Shown: positions 26,159 through 34,669, counted from the first letter of the stretch. The stretch: 64,000 bases of DNA from W2P13-069 sp051876105 (GCA_051876105.1 JBJEHN010000045.1:1-64000), one strand, 5' to 3'. A program made the numbers and translations. Notes: generated by a model not told the origin, from the sequence alone.

Positions 26159-27139
26159 CTACAGCTGCGAGGAGGGGATGTGCACCTCGCCGTGGCTCAA
26201 GGCCCGCTGGCTGCCGTCTTCCAGCTGCACTTGCAAGGTGAGGTCGTCGTTGACGCCCAGCACAAGCGCGCGGAAGCGCTCGCGCCCCTGCTCGACCGTC
26301 ACGCTGCGCCCGTCGAGCAGGCTGCGGCGGCGGTACTCCTCCAGGTGCGGCTTGGCGGGGATGCCCTCGGCGCCTTCTGCCAGCAGGCTCGCCGCGCGCG
26401 CGGCCAGGCGCGCCCTGCCGTCGCCGGCGTCCGGGTTGCCCTCGCACAGCGCCTGCGCCACCTGCGCGACCTCCCCGGGAAAGCCCCCTTCCGGCGCCGT
26501 GACGTTGACGCCTATCCCCACCACGATGTAGTCGATGCCGCCGCTTTCCGGCAGGATCGAGGCCTCGGTGAGGATGCCGCAGCACTTGCGCCCCTTGGCG
26601 AAGACGTCGTTCACCCACTTGATCTGGACAGGGGTGGAGAAGACCTCCTCGATGGCCTGGGCCGTGCAAACGGCGGCGAAGCTGGTGACTGCCGTGATGT
26701 CTGCGAGCTGGAAGCTGGGGCGCAAGACCACGCTGAAGTAGACCCCGCTGCCGGCGGGGGAGTAGAAGGGGCGGCCCTGGCGCCCGCGGCCGGCGGTCTG
26801 GCGGTCTGCCACCACCAGCGTGCCGGCAGCGCAGCCCTGCGCGGCGAGCTCCTTGGCGCGGTTGTTGGTGGAGTCGATGGAGCTGTGGAACTCGACCGAG
26901 CTGATAGCGCTGCTGCAGTAACGCTGCACGCTGGCTGCCGAGAGGATCGAGCAGCCGGCGGCCAGGCGGTAGCCCTTCTTGGTGACACCCTCGATGGCGT
27001 AGCCTTGGGCCTCCAGCGCCTTGATGGCCTTCCAGACCGCGTTGCGGCTCACCCCCAGCTGCTGCGCCAGGGCCTCGCCGGATTGAAACGCGCCCTTGCC
27101 CTGCTCAAGGCAGGTCAGCACATCGTCCTTAACGCCCAC
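26159..27139 (-). CDS. birA: Bifunctional biotin ligase and repressor BirA
   Basis: BirA makes biotinyl-AMP, biotinylates carboxylase carrier proteins and represses biotin genes. The N-terminal winged helix-turn-helix (about residues 18-58, ALAQQLGVSRNAVWKAIKAL) marks the regulatory class. The ligase domain has GRGRQGRPF near residue 118 and KWVNDV, then the small C-terminal domain. I choose GTG 27139 with AAGGAGGG five bases upstream, giving 326 residues; the upstream in-frame ATG would lie inside a palindromic repeat. The likely target operator is at 27949-27983 before bioY. Confidence 0.94.
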   Translation of the reverse strand: MGVKDDVLTCLEQGKGAFQSGEALAQQLGVSRNAVWKAIKALEAQGYAIEGVTKKGYRLAAGCSILSAASVQRYCSSAISSVEFHSSIDSTNNRAKELAAQGCAAGTLVVADRQTAGRGRQGRPFYSPAGSGVYFSVVLRPSFQLADITAVTSFAAVCTAQAIEEVFSTPVQIKWVNDVFAKGRKCCGILTEASILPESGGIDYIVVGIGVNVTAPEGGFPGEVAQVAQALCEGNPDAGDGRARLAARAASLLAEGAEGIPAKPHLEEYRRRSLLDGRSVTVEQGRERFRALVLGVNDDLTLQVQLEDGSQRALSHGEVHIPSSQL

Positions 27140-27163
27140 GGCGTCCCTCCTTGCTTGCTCGAA

Positions 27164-27295
27164 CTGTCCAAAACAGGGGGTTAGGCGGCGTTTGCTGTCC
27201 AAAAAGCCCCCTTAGGCGGCGTTCGTAAAAGTATAGACGCCGCCTAACCCTGCATCTTGGACGCCAAACGCCGCCTAACCCCCTGTTTTGGACAG
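27164..27295. repeat. 132-bp palindromic element between bioY and birA
   Basis: Outer arms of 31 bp (27164-27194 and 27265-27295) are perfect complements. Inside are two further, looser copies of the unit, so there are four copies of GTCC-A-rich-TTAGGCGGCGT, two on each strand. It lies between the bioY stop and the birA ribosome binding site. Its plan (two motifs per arm, four in total) resembles the 3268-3371 element although the motif differs. Confidence 0.85.
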
Positions 27296-27323
27296 CGCAC
27301 CGGCAGACGGGGTGCCGCGGCCG

Positions 27324-27902
27324 CTACTTCCAGCCCAAGGCCTTGCGCACAGCGCCTGCCACCACCACGGCGATGACGGCCTTGACGCAGTCTACGAGGA
27401 TGAAGGGCAGCACCATGATGGCGAAGGCCTCGGCCGGGCTCACGTTGGCGAAGAACACGTACCACACCAGGCCCAGGGCGTCTGCGATCACCATGTAGAC
27501 GACGGCCGCCACCACGTCCGCGGCCACGGCGGGCAGCTTGACCTTGAGCAGCAGCGCCCTGAGGGCCGCGCCTGCCACCGAGCCCACCAGGAAGCCCGCC
27601 AGAAAGCCTGTGGAGGCGCGCACGATGCCGCCGGTCATCCCGCTGAAGACGGGCAGCCCCACCGCGCCCATGACCAGGTAGGCGCCCACGGCCACGGCGG
27701 CCTCGCGCGGGCTGCACAGCAAGGCGATGAGGATGACCACGGCGGTCTGCAGCGTGAAGGGCACCGGCCCGATGGGGATGGTGACAAAGCAGCTCACGAT
27801 GAGCAGCGCTACCAAGAGCGCGCACTTGGCGATGGCCTGCGTGCGGGAGGGGGAGGGGGAGGGGGAGGGGGAGGGGGTGCTGGTGCTGTGCTGCGTGCTC
27901 AT
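27324..27902 (-). CDS. bioY: Biotin ECF transporter S component BioY
   Basis: BioY binds biotin in the membrane and works with the EcfT-EcfA-EcfA' module. The 192 residues have six membrane segments and the BioY features GPVPFTLQT, GLPVFSG and TGFLAGFLVG. The first 20 residues contain a Ser-Pro repeat encoded by a hexanucleotide tract and are not part of the fold. AAGGAG precedes the ATG. A promoter with an overlapping BirA-like operator lies upstream. The ecfT gene at 48776-49609 may supply its partner. Confidence 0.95.
   Translation of the reverse strand: MSTQHSTSTPSPSPSPSPSRTQAIAKCALLVALLIVSCFVTIPIGPVPFTLQTAVVILIALLCSPREAAVAVGAYLVMGAVGLPVFSGMTGGIVRASTGFLAGFLVGSVAGAALRALLLKVKLPAVAADVVAAVVYMVIADALGLVWYVFFANVSPAEAFAIMVLPFILVDCVKAVIAVVVAGAVRKALGWK
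27845..27874. repeat. Hexanucleotide tract (GGGAGG)5 in bioY
   Basis: Five perfect copies of GGGAGG lie in the bioY coding strand as CCTCCC and encode Ser-Pro pairs. Changes in copy number would keep the frame and only change the length of the N-terminal tail. Confidence 0.85.
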
Positions 27903-27948
27903 GGTGCTCCTTGCTCTCTGATCGTGCGTGACTGCGGCAGTCTAGCGC

Positions 27949-27991
27949 AATTGTCACCTCAAAGTATTAACAGGGTGACAATTCTGCGCAA
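27949..27991 (-). promoter_or_regulatory. bioY promoter and candidate BirA operator
   Basis: AATTGTCACC and GGTGACAATT (27949-27958, 27974-27983) are exact 10-bp arms separated by 15 bp. The known BirA operator is TTGTNAACC-N14 to 16-GGTTNACAA, so size, spacing and the TTGT/ACAA ends agree. On the minus strand a -35 (TTGCGC, 27986-27991) and -10 (TAATAC, 27964-27969), 16 bp apart, lie within or beside it. Binding would block bioY transcription. Confidence 0.8.
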
Positions 27992-28153
27992 GCGGGGCGC
28001 GCCTGCATCCCGCCGCCCAGCACGGGGCCTTGGGCGGAAGGGGAGGCCCGCGGCGCGGCGCCGGGCAGGTGCCAGCAGCTAGAATCCCCTGCATCCCACA
28101 AGAGCATGCGCCCGCCGCCGCGGGCATCGCACCCTACAGATTGAGGAGCCACC

Positions 28154-29149
28154 ATGAGCGACTTCTTGCCCCGCATCATCGAGCGCGCCAAGCGCGACAT
28201 CCAGACCATCGTCTTCCCCGAGGGCGCGGATAGCCGCGTCGTCGAGGCGGCCCGCGCCATCACCGACCAGGGCATCGCCCGCTGCGTGGTGCTTGGCAGC
28301 CAGGAGGAGCTCGCCGCGCACGGCGTCTCGCTCGAGGGCATCCAGACCGTCGACCCCGCGCTCAGCGCAGACGCCCCCCGCTACGCGGAGAAGCTCGCCG
28401 AGCTGCGCGCCAAGAAGGGCATGACCCTCGAGCAGGCCGCAGAGCTCGTCAAGGACGTCACCACCTACGGCGTCATGATGGTGTACTTCGGCGATGCAGA
28501 CGGCATGGTCTCCGGCGCCTGTCACTCCACGGCAGATACCCTGCGCCCCTGCCTGCAGATCCTCAAGACCGCCCCGGGCGTCAAGCTCGTGAGCTCGTCC
28601 TTCGTCATGGACGTGCCCGAGTGCGAGCTCGGTGACGGCGGCCTGTTCGTCTTCGGCGACTGCGCGCTCAACCTCTACCCCAGCGCCGACGAGCTGGCAG
28701 AGATCGCCGTTGCCTCCGCCCGCACCTTCGCAGACCTCTGCGGCGGCGAGCCTCGCGTGGCCATGCTGAGCTTCAGCACGCAGGGCTCTGGCAAGGGCGA
28801 GGGCCCCGCCGCTGTGCGCGAGGCGGCCGAGCTCGCCCGCCAGAAGGCCCCCGGCCTGCTCGTCGACGGCGAGCTCCAGGCAGATGCCGCCATCGTCGCC
28901 AGCGTGGGCGCCTCCAAGGCCCCCGGCTCCGCAGTTGCCGGCAGCGCCAACGTGCTGATCTTCCCCAACATCGACGCGGGCAACATCGGCTACAAGCTGG
29001 TGCAGCGCCTGGCCAAGGCCGAGGCCTACGGCCCTGTCATGCAGGGACTGGCCAAGCCGGTCAGCGACCTCTCGCGCGGCTGCTCCGTGGCCGACATCGT
29101 GGGCACCTGCGCCATCACCTGCGTCCAGGCCATAGCCGCCAAGGCCTAA
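28154..29149 (+). CDS. pta: Phosphate acetyltransferase
   Basis: Pta interconverts acetyl-CoA and acetyl phosphate, feeding acetate kinase for fermentative ATP. The 331 residues match the short, single-domain class. Family features include the start IIERAKRDIQTIVFPEG, GMVSGACHSTADTLRP and FSTQGSGKG. GAGGAG lies before the ATG; a possible -10 TAGAAT is at 28080-28085. No ackA follows within the window. A strong terminator closes the unit. This gene supports a fermentative life style. Confidence 0.96.
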   Translation: MSDFLPRIIERAKRDIQTIVFPEGADSRVVEAARAITDQGIARCVVLGSQEELAAHGVSLEGIQTVDPALSADAPRYAEKLAELRAKKGMTLEQAAELVKDVTTYGVMMVYFGDADGMVSGACHSTADTLRPCLQILKTAPGVKLVSSSFVMDVPECELGDGGLFVFGDCALNLYPSADELAEIAVASARTFADLCGGEPRVAMLSFSTQGSGKGEGPAAVREAAELARQKAPGLLVDGELQADAAIVASVGASKAPGSAVAGSANVLIFPNIDAGNIGYKLVQRLAKAEAYGPVMQGLAKPVSDLSRGCSVADIVGTCAITCVQAIAAKA

Positions 29150-29179
29150 GCGCGCAAAAGAATCGCCGATTTTCTTGCA

Positions 29180-29223
29180 AAAACCCGCCCCAGCCTGCAA
29201 AAGCGCAGGTCGGGGCGGGTTTC
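29180..29223 (+). terminator. Terminator of pta
   Basis: AAACCCGCCCC-AGCCTGC pairs with GCGCAGGT-CGGGGCGGGTTT around AAAA, a long G/C stem with A- and T-rich edges, 30 bases after the pta stop. Confidence 0.85.
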
Positions 29224-29252
29224 TGGTTTAGATACACCCGGGGCCGTGGCGT

Positions 29253-29281
29253 TTGACAACCCCAAAGGGGGAGAGTAATTT
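29253..29281 (+). promoter_or_regulatory. str operon promoter
   Basis: A consensus TTGACA (29253-29258), exactly 17 bp, and TAATTT (29276-29281) precede rpsL. Transcription should start near 29288. That leaves a leader of about 160 bases, which can form a hairpin GGCCCCCGC-AGAA-GGGGGC close to the ribosome binding site. The long leader may serve ribosomal-protein feedback. Confidence 0.8.
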
Positions 29282-29450
29282 ATCCAGTCGCGTCTCCAGG
29301 ACCTGGGGACTGCTACGCCCTCGAACCTCGGTTGTCGGGCTCCGCGTGAGCCGCAGCAACCCGCGCTCAGGCGGAACCTGACAAGCGTTCAAGGGCGGCC
29401 CCCGCAGAAGGGGGCGGTAACTGTAAGAGGTAGCAAGAAAGGATACTACA

Positions 29451-29831
29451 TTGCCTACCATTAACCAGCTGGTCCGCAAGGGCCGCAAGCGCGCTGTGGA
29501 CCAGTCCAAGTCTCCCGCGCTCAAGGGCAACCCGCAGAAGCGCGGCGTTTGCACCCGCGTCTACACCGCAACCCCCAAGAAGCCGAACTCCGCTCTCCGC
29601 AAGGTCGCGCGTGTCCGCCTCGTCAACGGCATGGAAGTCACCGCTTACATCCCCGGTGAGGGCCACAACCTCCAGGAGCACTCCATGGTGCTGCTCCGTG
29701 GCGGCCGTACCAAGGACCTCCCCGGTGTCCGCTACAAGATCATCCGCGGCACCCTCGACGCCGCTGCGGTCAACAACCGCGCACAGGCCCGTTCCCGCTA
29801 TGGCGCCAAGCGCCCCAAGGATAAGAAGTAA
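29451..29831 (+). CDS. rpsL: Ribosomal protein S12
   Basis: S12 lies at the decoding centre of the small subunit and affects accuracy. The 126 residues include TPKKPNSALRK and the GVRYKIIRG segment, with KPNS carrying the classic streptomycin-sensitivity lysine. The start codon is TTG (29451) with AAAGGA upstream; no in-frame ATG exists nearby. It is the first gene of the str operon behind a consensus promoter and a long leader. Confidence 0.98.
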   Translation: MPTINQLVRKGRKRAVDQSKSPALKGNPQKRGVCTRVYTATPKKPNSALRKVARVRLVNGMEVTAYIPGEGHNLQEHSMVLLRGGRTKDLPGVRYKIIRGTLDAAAVNNRAQARSRYGAKRPKDKK

Positions 29832-29847
29832 GGGAGGTATCTAGAAC

Positions 29848-30318
29848 ATGCCCCGTCGTAATGCTGCAGTCCGCCGCGAGGTTCAGCCGGACGCCGTCTA
29901 CAACAACCGCCTCGTCACCCAGCTGATCAACAAGGTCCTGCTGGACGGCAAGAAGTCCACCGCCGAGCGCATCGTCTACGGTGCCTTCGACATCGTCGCC
30001 GAGAAGACCGGTGAGGACGCCCTCTCCGTCTTCAAGAAGGCCATGGAGAACGTCCGCCCCACCGTCGAGGTCAAGCCCAAGCGCGTGGGCGGCGCCACCT
30101 ACCAGGTGCCCACCGACGTCAACTCCCGCCGTTCCACCACCCTGGCGATCCGCTGGATGGTCAACTACTCCCGTGCCCGCAAGGAGCGCTCCATGGCCGA
30201 GCGCCTCGCAGCAGAGATCATGGATGCTGCCAACGGCATGGGCGCTTCCGTCAAGAAGCGCGAGGACGTCTTCAAGATGGCCGAGTCCAACCGCGCCTTC
30301 TCCCATTACCGCTTCTAG
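29848..30318 (+). CDS. rpsG: Ribosomal protein S7
   Basis: S7 starts assembly of the 30S head and contacts E-site tRNA. The 156 residues open MPRRNAAVRREVQPD, as usual after processing variants of this family, and include VGGATYQVP and IRWMVNYSRARKE. GGGAGG precedes the ATG 16 bases after rpsL. In other bacteria S7 represses this operon by binding the rpsL-rpsG junction; that junction is only 16 bases here. Confidence 0.98.
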   Translation: MPRRNAAVRREVQPDAVYNNRLVTQLINKVLLDGKKSTAERIVYGAFDIVAEKTGEDALSVFKKAMENVRPTVEVKPKRVGGATYQVPTDVNSRRSTTLAIRWMVNYSRARKERSMAERLAAEIMDAANGMGASVKKREDVFKMAESNRAFSHYRF

Positions 30319-30330
30319 GAGTGTTGAGTA

Positions 30331-32445
30331 ATGGCTAAGAAGACCCCGCTTCAGGACACCCGCAACATCGGCATCATGGCCCACATCGATGCCGGCAAGA
30401 CCACCACTACCGAGCGCATCCTCTACTACACCGGCAAGACCCACAAGATCGGTGAGGTCCACGAGGGCGCTGCAACCATGGACTGGATGATTCAGGAGCA
30501 GGAGCGCGGCGTTACCATCACCTCCGCTGCCACCACCTGCTTCTGGAAGTACCCCTCCGGTGCTGAGGACGGCCACGTCTACAAGATCCAGATCATCGAC
30601 ACCCCGGGCCACGTCGACTTCACCTCTGAGGTCGAGCGCTCCCTGCGCGTCCTCGACGGCACCGTCGCCGTCTTCGACGCCGTTGCAGGCGTGCAGCCCC
30701 AGTCCGAGACCGTCTGGCGCCAGGCCAAGCGCTACAACGTCCCCACCATCGCCTACATCAACAAGTACGACCGCGTTGGTGCAGACTTCAAGCACGCCAT
30801 CCAGACCATGAAGGACCGCCTGGGCGCCAACGCCGTCGCCGCCCAGCTCCCCATGGGCTCCGAGGACCAGTTCTGGGGCCTCATCGACCTCGTCACCATG
30901 GAGGCATGGGACTTCAAGGCCGATGACAAGGGCATGACCTACCCCGAGCGCATGGACGCCATCCCCGAGGAGTACCAGGCCGAGGCCGAGGAGCTGCACC
31001 AGGAGCTGCTCGACGCCGCCGCTGACTTCGACGAGGAGCTCATGGAGCTCATCCTCATGGAGGAGGAGGTCACCGTCGAGCAGATCAAGGCTGCTCTGCG
31101 CAAGGGCGTCCTCTCCACGGAGCTCAACCTCGTGTACGTCGGCTCCTCCTACAAGAACAAGGGCGTGCAGGAGCTGCTCGACGCCGTCGTCGACTACCTG
31201 CCTTCCCCGCTCGACGTCCCCGCAATCGTGGGCGTCAACCCCGACACGGACGAGGAGGAGACCCGCGAGGCCGACAACAAGGCTCCGTTCTCCGCTCTGG
31301 CCTTCAAGATCATGACCGACCCCTACGTCGGCAAGCTGACCTACCTGCGCTGCTACTCCGGTCGCCTGGACGCTGGCTCCTACGTCATCAACTCCGTCAA
31401 CGGCAAGAAGGAGCGCATCGGCCGCCTGCTGGAGATGCACTCCAACGAGCAGCACGACATCGACTACATCTCCGCTGGTGACATCTGCGCCGCTGTTGGC
31501 CTGAAGAACACCACCACTGGCGAGACCCTGTGCGATGAGGACCATCCCATCATCCTCGAGTCCATCGAGTTCGCCGAGCCGGTTATCGACATCGCCGTCG
31601 AGCCCAAGACCAAGGCCGAGCAGGACAAGATGGGCGTCGCCCTGCAGCGCCTGGCCGAGGAGGATCCGACCTTCCGCGTCCGCACCGACGAGGAGACCGG
31701 CCAGACCATCATCGCCGGCATGGGCGAGCTCCATCTGGAGATCATCATCGACCGCCTCAAGCGCGAGTTCAAGGTCGACTGCAACACCGGCGCCCCCCGC
31801 GTCGCCTACCGCGAGAAGCCCGGTCACGAGGTTCTCAACGCACGCGGCCTGTTCAAGCGCCAGACCGGTGGCTCCGGCCAGTACGGCGACGCCATCATCA
31901 ACATGTACCCCGGCGAGCCCGGCTCCGGCTTCGTCTTCGAGAACAAGATCGTCGGCGGCGTCATCCCCAAGGAGTACATCCCCAGCGTGGGCAAGGGCAT
32001 CGAAGAGGCCCTGGAGACCGGTGTCATCGCCGGCTACCCCACCCTCGACGTCCGCGTCGAGCTGGTCGACGGCTCCTACCACGAGGTCGACTCCTCCGAG
32101 GTCGCCTTCAAGGTTGCCGGCTCCCTGGCTATCAAGGAAGCCCTGCGCAAGTCCGACCCCGTCCTGCTCGAGCCGATGATGGCCGTTGAGGTTGAGACTC
32201 CCTCCGAGTACTTGGGCAACGTCATGGGCGGCATCAGCTCCCGCCGCGGCATGATCCAGGGCCAGGAGGAGCGCGGCAGCGCCGTTGCCGTCAAGGCCAA
32301 CGTGCCCCTGTCCGAGATGTTCGGTTACGCAACCGACCTCCGCTCCAACACGCAGGGTCGCGCATCCTACACCATGCAGTTCGCCCATTACGCACCCGTT
32401 CCCAAGAACGTGGCCGAAGAGATCATCGCTAAGTCCGCTAAGTAG
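30331..32445 (+). CDS. fusA: Elongation factor G
   Basis: EF-G drives translocation and helps recycle ribosomes. The 704 residues contain the GTPase motifs AHIDAGKTTT (17-26), DTPGHVDF and NKYD. NKYD replaces the usual NKMD, a tolerated change at a normally conserved base-reading loop. Domain IV carries the family sequence up to EPMMAVEVETP and SRRG. The ATG follows rpsG by 12 bases with AGGAG upstream. It is followed directly by rpsJ rather than tuf. Confidence 0.98.
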   Translation: MAKKTPLQDTRNIGIMAHIDAGKTTTTERILYYTGKTHKIGEVHEGAATMDWMIQEQERGVTITSAATTCFWKYPSGAEDGHVYKIQIIDTPGHVDFTSEVERSLRVLDGTVAVFDAVAGVQPQSETVWRQAKRYNVPTIAYINKYDRVGADFKHAIQTMKDRLGANAVAAQLPMGSEDQFWGLIDLVTMEAWDFKADDKGMTYPERMDAIPEEYQAEAEELHQELLDAAADFDEELMELILMEEEVTVEQIKAALRKGVLSTELNLVYVGSSYKNKGVQELLDAVVDYLPSPLDVPAIVGVNPDTDEEETREADNKAPFSALAFKIMTDPYVGKLTYLRCYSGRLDAGSYVINSVNGKKERIGRLLEMHSNEQHDIDYISAGDICAAVGLKNTTTGETLCDEDHPIILESIEFAEPVIDIAVEPKTKAEQDKMGVALQRLAEEDPTFRVRTDEETGQTIIAGMGELHLEIIIDRLKREFKVDCNTGAPRVAYREKPGHEVLNARGLFKRQTGGSGQYGDAIINMYPGEPGSGFVFENKIVGGVIPKEYIPSVGKGIEEALETGVIAGYPTLDVRVELVDGSYHEVDSSEVAFKVAGSLAIKEALRKSDPVLLEPMMAVEVETPSEYLGNVMGGISSRRGMIQGQEERGSAVAVKANVPLSEMFGYATDLRSNTQGRASYTMQFAHYAPVPKNVAEEIIAKSAK

Positions 32446-32475
32446 CACGGGCTTTGAGTTTAGGAAGGAATTACG

Positions 32476-32784
32476 ATGCCTAATCAGAAGATTCGCATCC
32501 GCCTGAAGGGCTACGATCACGAGATCGTGGATCAGTCCACCAAGCTGATCGTGGACACTGCCCAGAAGACCGGCGCCCGTGTCAGCGGTCCCATCCCCCT
32601 GCCCACCGAGCGCAACCTCTACACCGTCATCCGCTCCCCGCACGTCAACAAGGACAGCCGCGAGCAGTTCGAGATGCGCACCCACAAGCGCCTGATCGAC
32701 ATCCTGGACCCCACGCCCAACACCGTGGACTCCCTGATGCGCCTCGACCTCCCCGCCGGCGTCGACATCGAGATCAAGCTCTAA
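32476..32784 (+). CDS. rpsJ: Ribosomal protein S10 (NusE)
   Basis: S10 is part of the 30S head and, as NusE, joins transcription antitermination complexes and NusG coupling. The 102 residues include IRIRLKGYDHEIVD and SREQFEMRTHKR, with LPAGVDIEIKL at the end. GGAAGGA lies before the ATG. It sits 30 bases after fusA, so it belongs to the str unit here and is cut off from rplC by a strong terminator. Confidence 0.98.
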   Translation: MPNQKIRIRLKGYDHEIVDQSTKLIVDTAQKTGARVSGPIPLPTERNLYTVIRSPHVNKDSREQFEMRTHKRLIDILDPTPNTVDSLMRLDLPAGVDIEIKL

Positions 32785-32813
32785 GCTGATCAGCGCACAC
32801 AAAGCGGACTGAG

Positions 32814-32843
32814 AAGGGACCCCTCGCCGGGGTCCCTTTCCTT
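32814..32843 (+). terminator. Terminator between rpsJ and rplC
   Basis: AAGGGACCCC (32814-32823) and GGGGTCCCTT (32829-32838) form a perfect 10-bp stem followed by TCCTTT. It lies 30 bases after rpsJ and separates the str unit from the rplC unit. Confidence 0.88.
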
Positions 32844-32889
32844 TCCCCTGGCAAAGATACGCCCGGGAGCGTGTTTTTTCGAAAAGGGG

Positions 32890-32918
32890 TTCACAAACCG
32901 GATTCGAGCCGTTATCCT
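32890..32918 (+). promoter_or_regulatory. rplC operon promoter and leader
   Basis: TTCACA (32890-32895), 17 bp and TATCCT (32913-32918) form a promoter. The transcript would begin near 32925 and carry a leader of almost 190 bases (to 33111) with no gene. A leader of this length at the head of an S10-type operon suits autoregulation by L4 or another ribosomal protein; no known motif is recognised. Confidence 0.65.
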
Positions 32919-33111
32919 AGACAGGCTGCGCCTTCGCGGGCGTAGCGTGTCGTGTGCCCAAAAGCATCTCACGCCAACTGGGCATGCGGCGACTGTAAGA
33001 CAGCGCCCCGGAGCACATGCACTGCAGGCAAAGGGGAGAGCTACAAGGCTGCGATCCACTACACGAAGCCACCGGCTTCCTCTGCACGATCGCCTGAGAG
33101 TTAGGTTGAAA

Positions 33112-33732
33112 ATGGTCAACACTATTCTTGGCCACAAGCTGGGCATGACCCAGGTCTGGGGAGAGGATGACAACATCGTCCCCGTGACCGTCATCCAGGC
33201 TGGCCCCTGCGTCGTCGCGCAGGTCAAGACCACCGCGACCGATGGCTACGAGGCCGTCCAGATCGGTTTCGGCGACATCAAGGAGCATCGCGTCAACAAG
33301 CCTATGAAGGGCCACTTCGCCAAGGCTGGCATCGCTCCCATGCGCTATCTGCGCGAGGTCCGCGTCGAGGATGCTTCCCAGCACTCCTGCGGCGAGGTCA
33401 TCACCGTCGAGGCTTTTGCTGACACCCAGAAGGTCGACGTCATCGGCGTCTCCAAGGGCAAGGGCTTCGCTGGCGTCATCAAGCGCCATCACTTCGCTGG
33501 CGGCCCGGGCGGCCATGGTTCCCACTTCCATCGCGCTCCCGGTTCTGTTGGCATGTGCGCCTACCCCTCCCGCATTCTCAAGGGTATGCGCATGGCTGGT
33601 CACATGGGCTGCGACCGCGTGACTGTCAGGAACCTGGCAGTCGTCCGCGTCGACGCCGACCAGAACCTCATTCTCGTTAAGGGCGCCGTCCCCGGCGGCA
33701 AGGGTGCCCTCGTCCAGGTTCGTATGGCCTAA
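33112..33732 (+). CDS. rplC: Ribosomal protein L3
   Basis: L3 is an early-assembling 50S protein whose loop reaches the peptidyl transferase centre. The 206 residues start MVNTILGHKLGMTQVW and contain the tip sequence FAGGPGGHGSHFHRAPGSVG and AGHMG. ATG 33112 is preceded only by a weak site (TTAGG). Earlier in-frame codons fall in the leader. It is the first gene of rplC-rplD-rplW. Confidence 0.97.
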   Translation: MVNTILGHKLGMTQVWGEDDNIVPVTVIQAGPCVVAQVKTTATDGYEAVQIGFGDIKEHRVNKPMKGHFAKAGIAPMRYLREVRVEDASQHSCGEVITVEAFADTQKVDVIGVSKGKGFAGVIKRHHFAGGPGGHGSHFHRAPGSVGMCAYPSRILKGMRMAGHMGCDRVTVRNLAVVRVDADQNLILVKGAVPGGKGALVQVRMA

Positions 33733-33746
33733 GGGAGGAGACAAAG

Positions 33747-34370
33747 ATGGCAGATATCAAGATCTTCGATCCCGCAGGCAAGGACGTCGAGACCGTGGCT
33801 GCAAACGATACCGTCTTCGGCATCGAGCCCAACATCTATGTTATGCACGAGGTCGTTAAGTCCCAGATGGCCGCTCTGCGCCAGGGCACTGCTAACACCA
33901 AGACCCGTGGTCAGGTCAGCGGCGGCGGCCGCAAGCCCTTCCGCCAGAAGGGCACCGGCAACGCCCGCCAAGGTACCATCCGCGCTCCTCACTACGCAGG
34001 TGGCGGCGTGGTCTTCGGCCCCCACACCCGTTCCTACGCATACCGCGTGAACAACAAGGTCGTCAAGTTGGCCATGCGCTCCGCTCTCTCTGCCAAGCTG
34101 GCAGACGGCGAGCTGACCGTGGTCAACGAGTTCGGCTTCGAGAAGCCCTCCACCAAGGCTGCCAAGGCCGCCCTGGAGGCCCTCAACATCAAGGGCCGCA
34201 CCACCATCGTTGTGGACGACGACGACTTCGAGTCCTTCCTGTCCTTCCGCAACCTTGAGAACGTCCTGATCATCGGCGCTACCGAGTCCAACTGCTACGA
34301 CCTGCTCGACAACGCCAACCTGGTCCTGACCAAGGCTGCCCTGACCTATCTCGAGGAGGTGCTCGCATAA
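33747..34370 (+). CDS. rplD: Ribosomal protein L4
   Basis: L4 lines the peptide exit tunnel and in other bacteria regulates the S10 operon. The 207 residues include TKTRGQVSGGGRKPFRQKG and the GTIRAPHYAGGG loop that enters the tunnel. GGGAGG precedes the ATG 14 bases after rplC. The stop codon overlaps the rplW start in ATAATG. Confidence 0.98.
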   Translation: MADIKIFDPAGKDVETVAANDTVFGIEPNIYVMHEVVKSQMAALRQGTANTKTRGQVSGGGRKPFRQKGTGNARQGTIRAPHYAGGGVVFGPHTRSYAYRVNNKVVKLAMRSALSAKLADGELTVVNEFGFEKPSTKAAKAALEALNIKGRTTIVVDDDDFESFLSFRNLENVLIIGATESNCYDLLDNANLVLTKAALTYLEEVLA

Positions 34371-34657
34371 TGAACGCACGTGAGATCATCATCCGCCCGA
34401 TCATCACCGAGCGCGCTTTCGACATGCAGGAAGTCAACCGCTACACCTTCGAGGTTGACAAGCGCGCCTCCAAGATCGAGATTTCCGAGGCTATCGAGGA
34501 GCTCTTCGACGTCAAGGTGCTCAAGGTGAACACCTCCAACGTCAAGTCCAAGCCCAAGCGCGTCCGCTACGTTGCCGGCCGCACCCGCACTTGGAAGAAG
34601 GCCGTCGTCACCCTGGCAGAGGGCGACAGCATCGAGCTCTTCGCCAACCAGGCTTAA
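34370..34657 (+). CDS. rplW: Ribosomal protein L23
   Basis: L23 sits at the tunnel exit and docks trigger factor and SRP. The 95 residues include IIRPIITERAFDMQE and YTFEVDKRASKIEI. The ATG overlaps the last base of the rplD stop, so translation is coupled. A 163-base spacer with a hairpin follows before rplB. Confidence 0.97.
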   Translation: MNAREIIIRPIITERAFDMQEVNRYTFEVDKRASKIEISEAIEELFDVKVLKVNTSNVKSKPKRVRYVAGRTRTWKKAVVTLAEGDSIELFANQA

Positions 34658-34669
34658 GTTCAGTTTCAA

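Noticed and set aside
29770..32802. 1010-residue antisense frame over rpsG, fusA and rpsJ
   Set aside because: Shadow of highly biased codons; no start signal.
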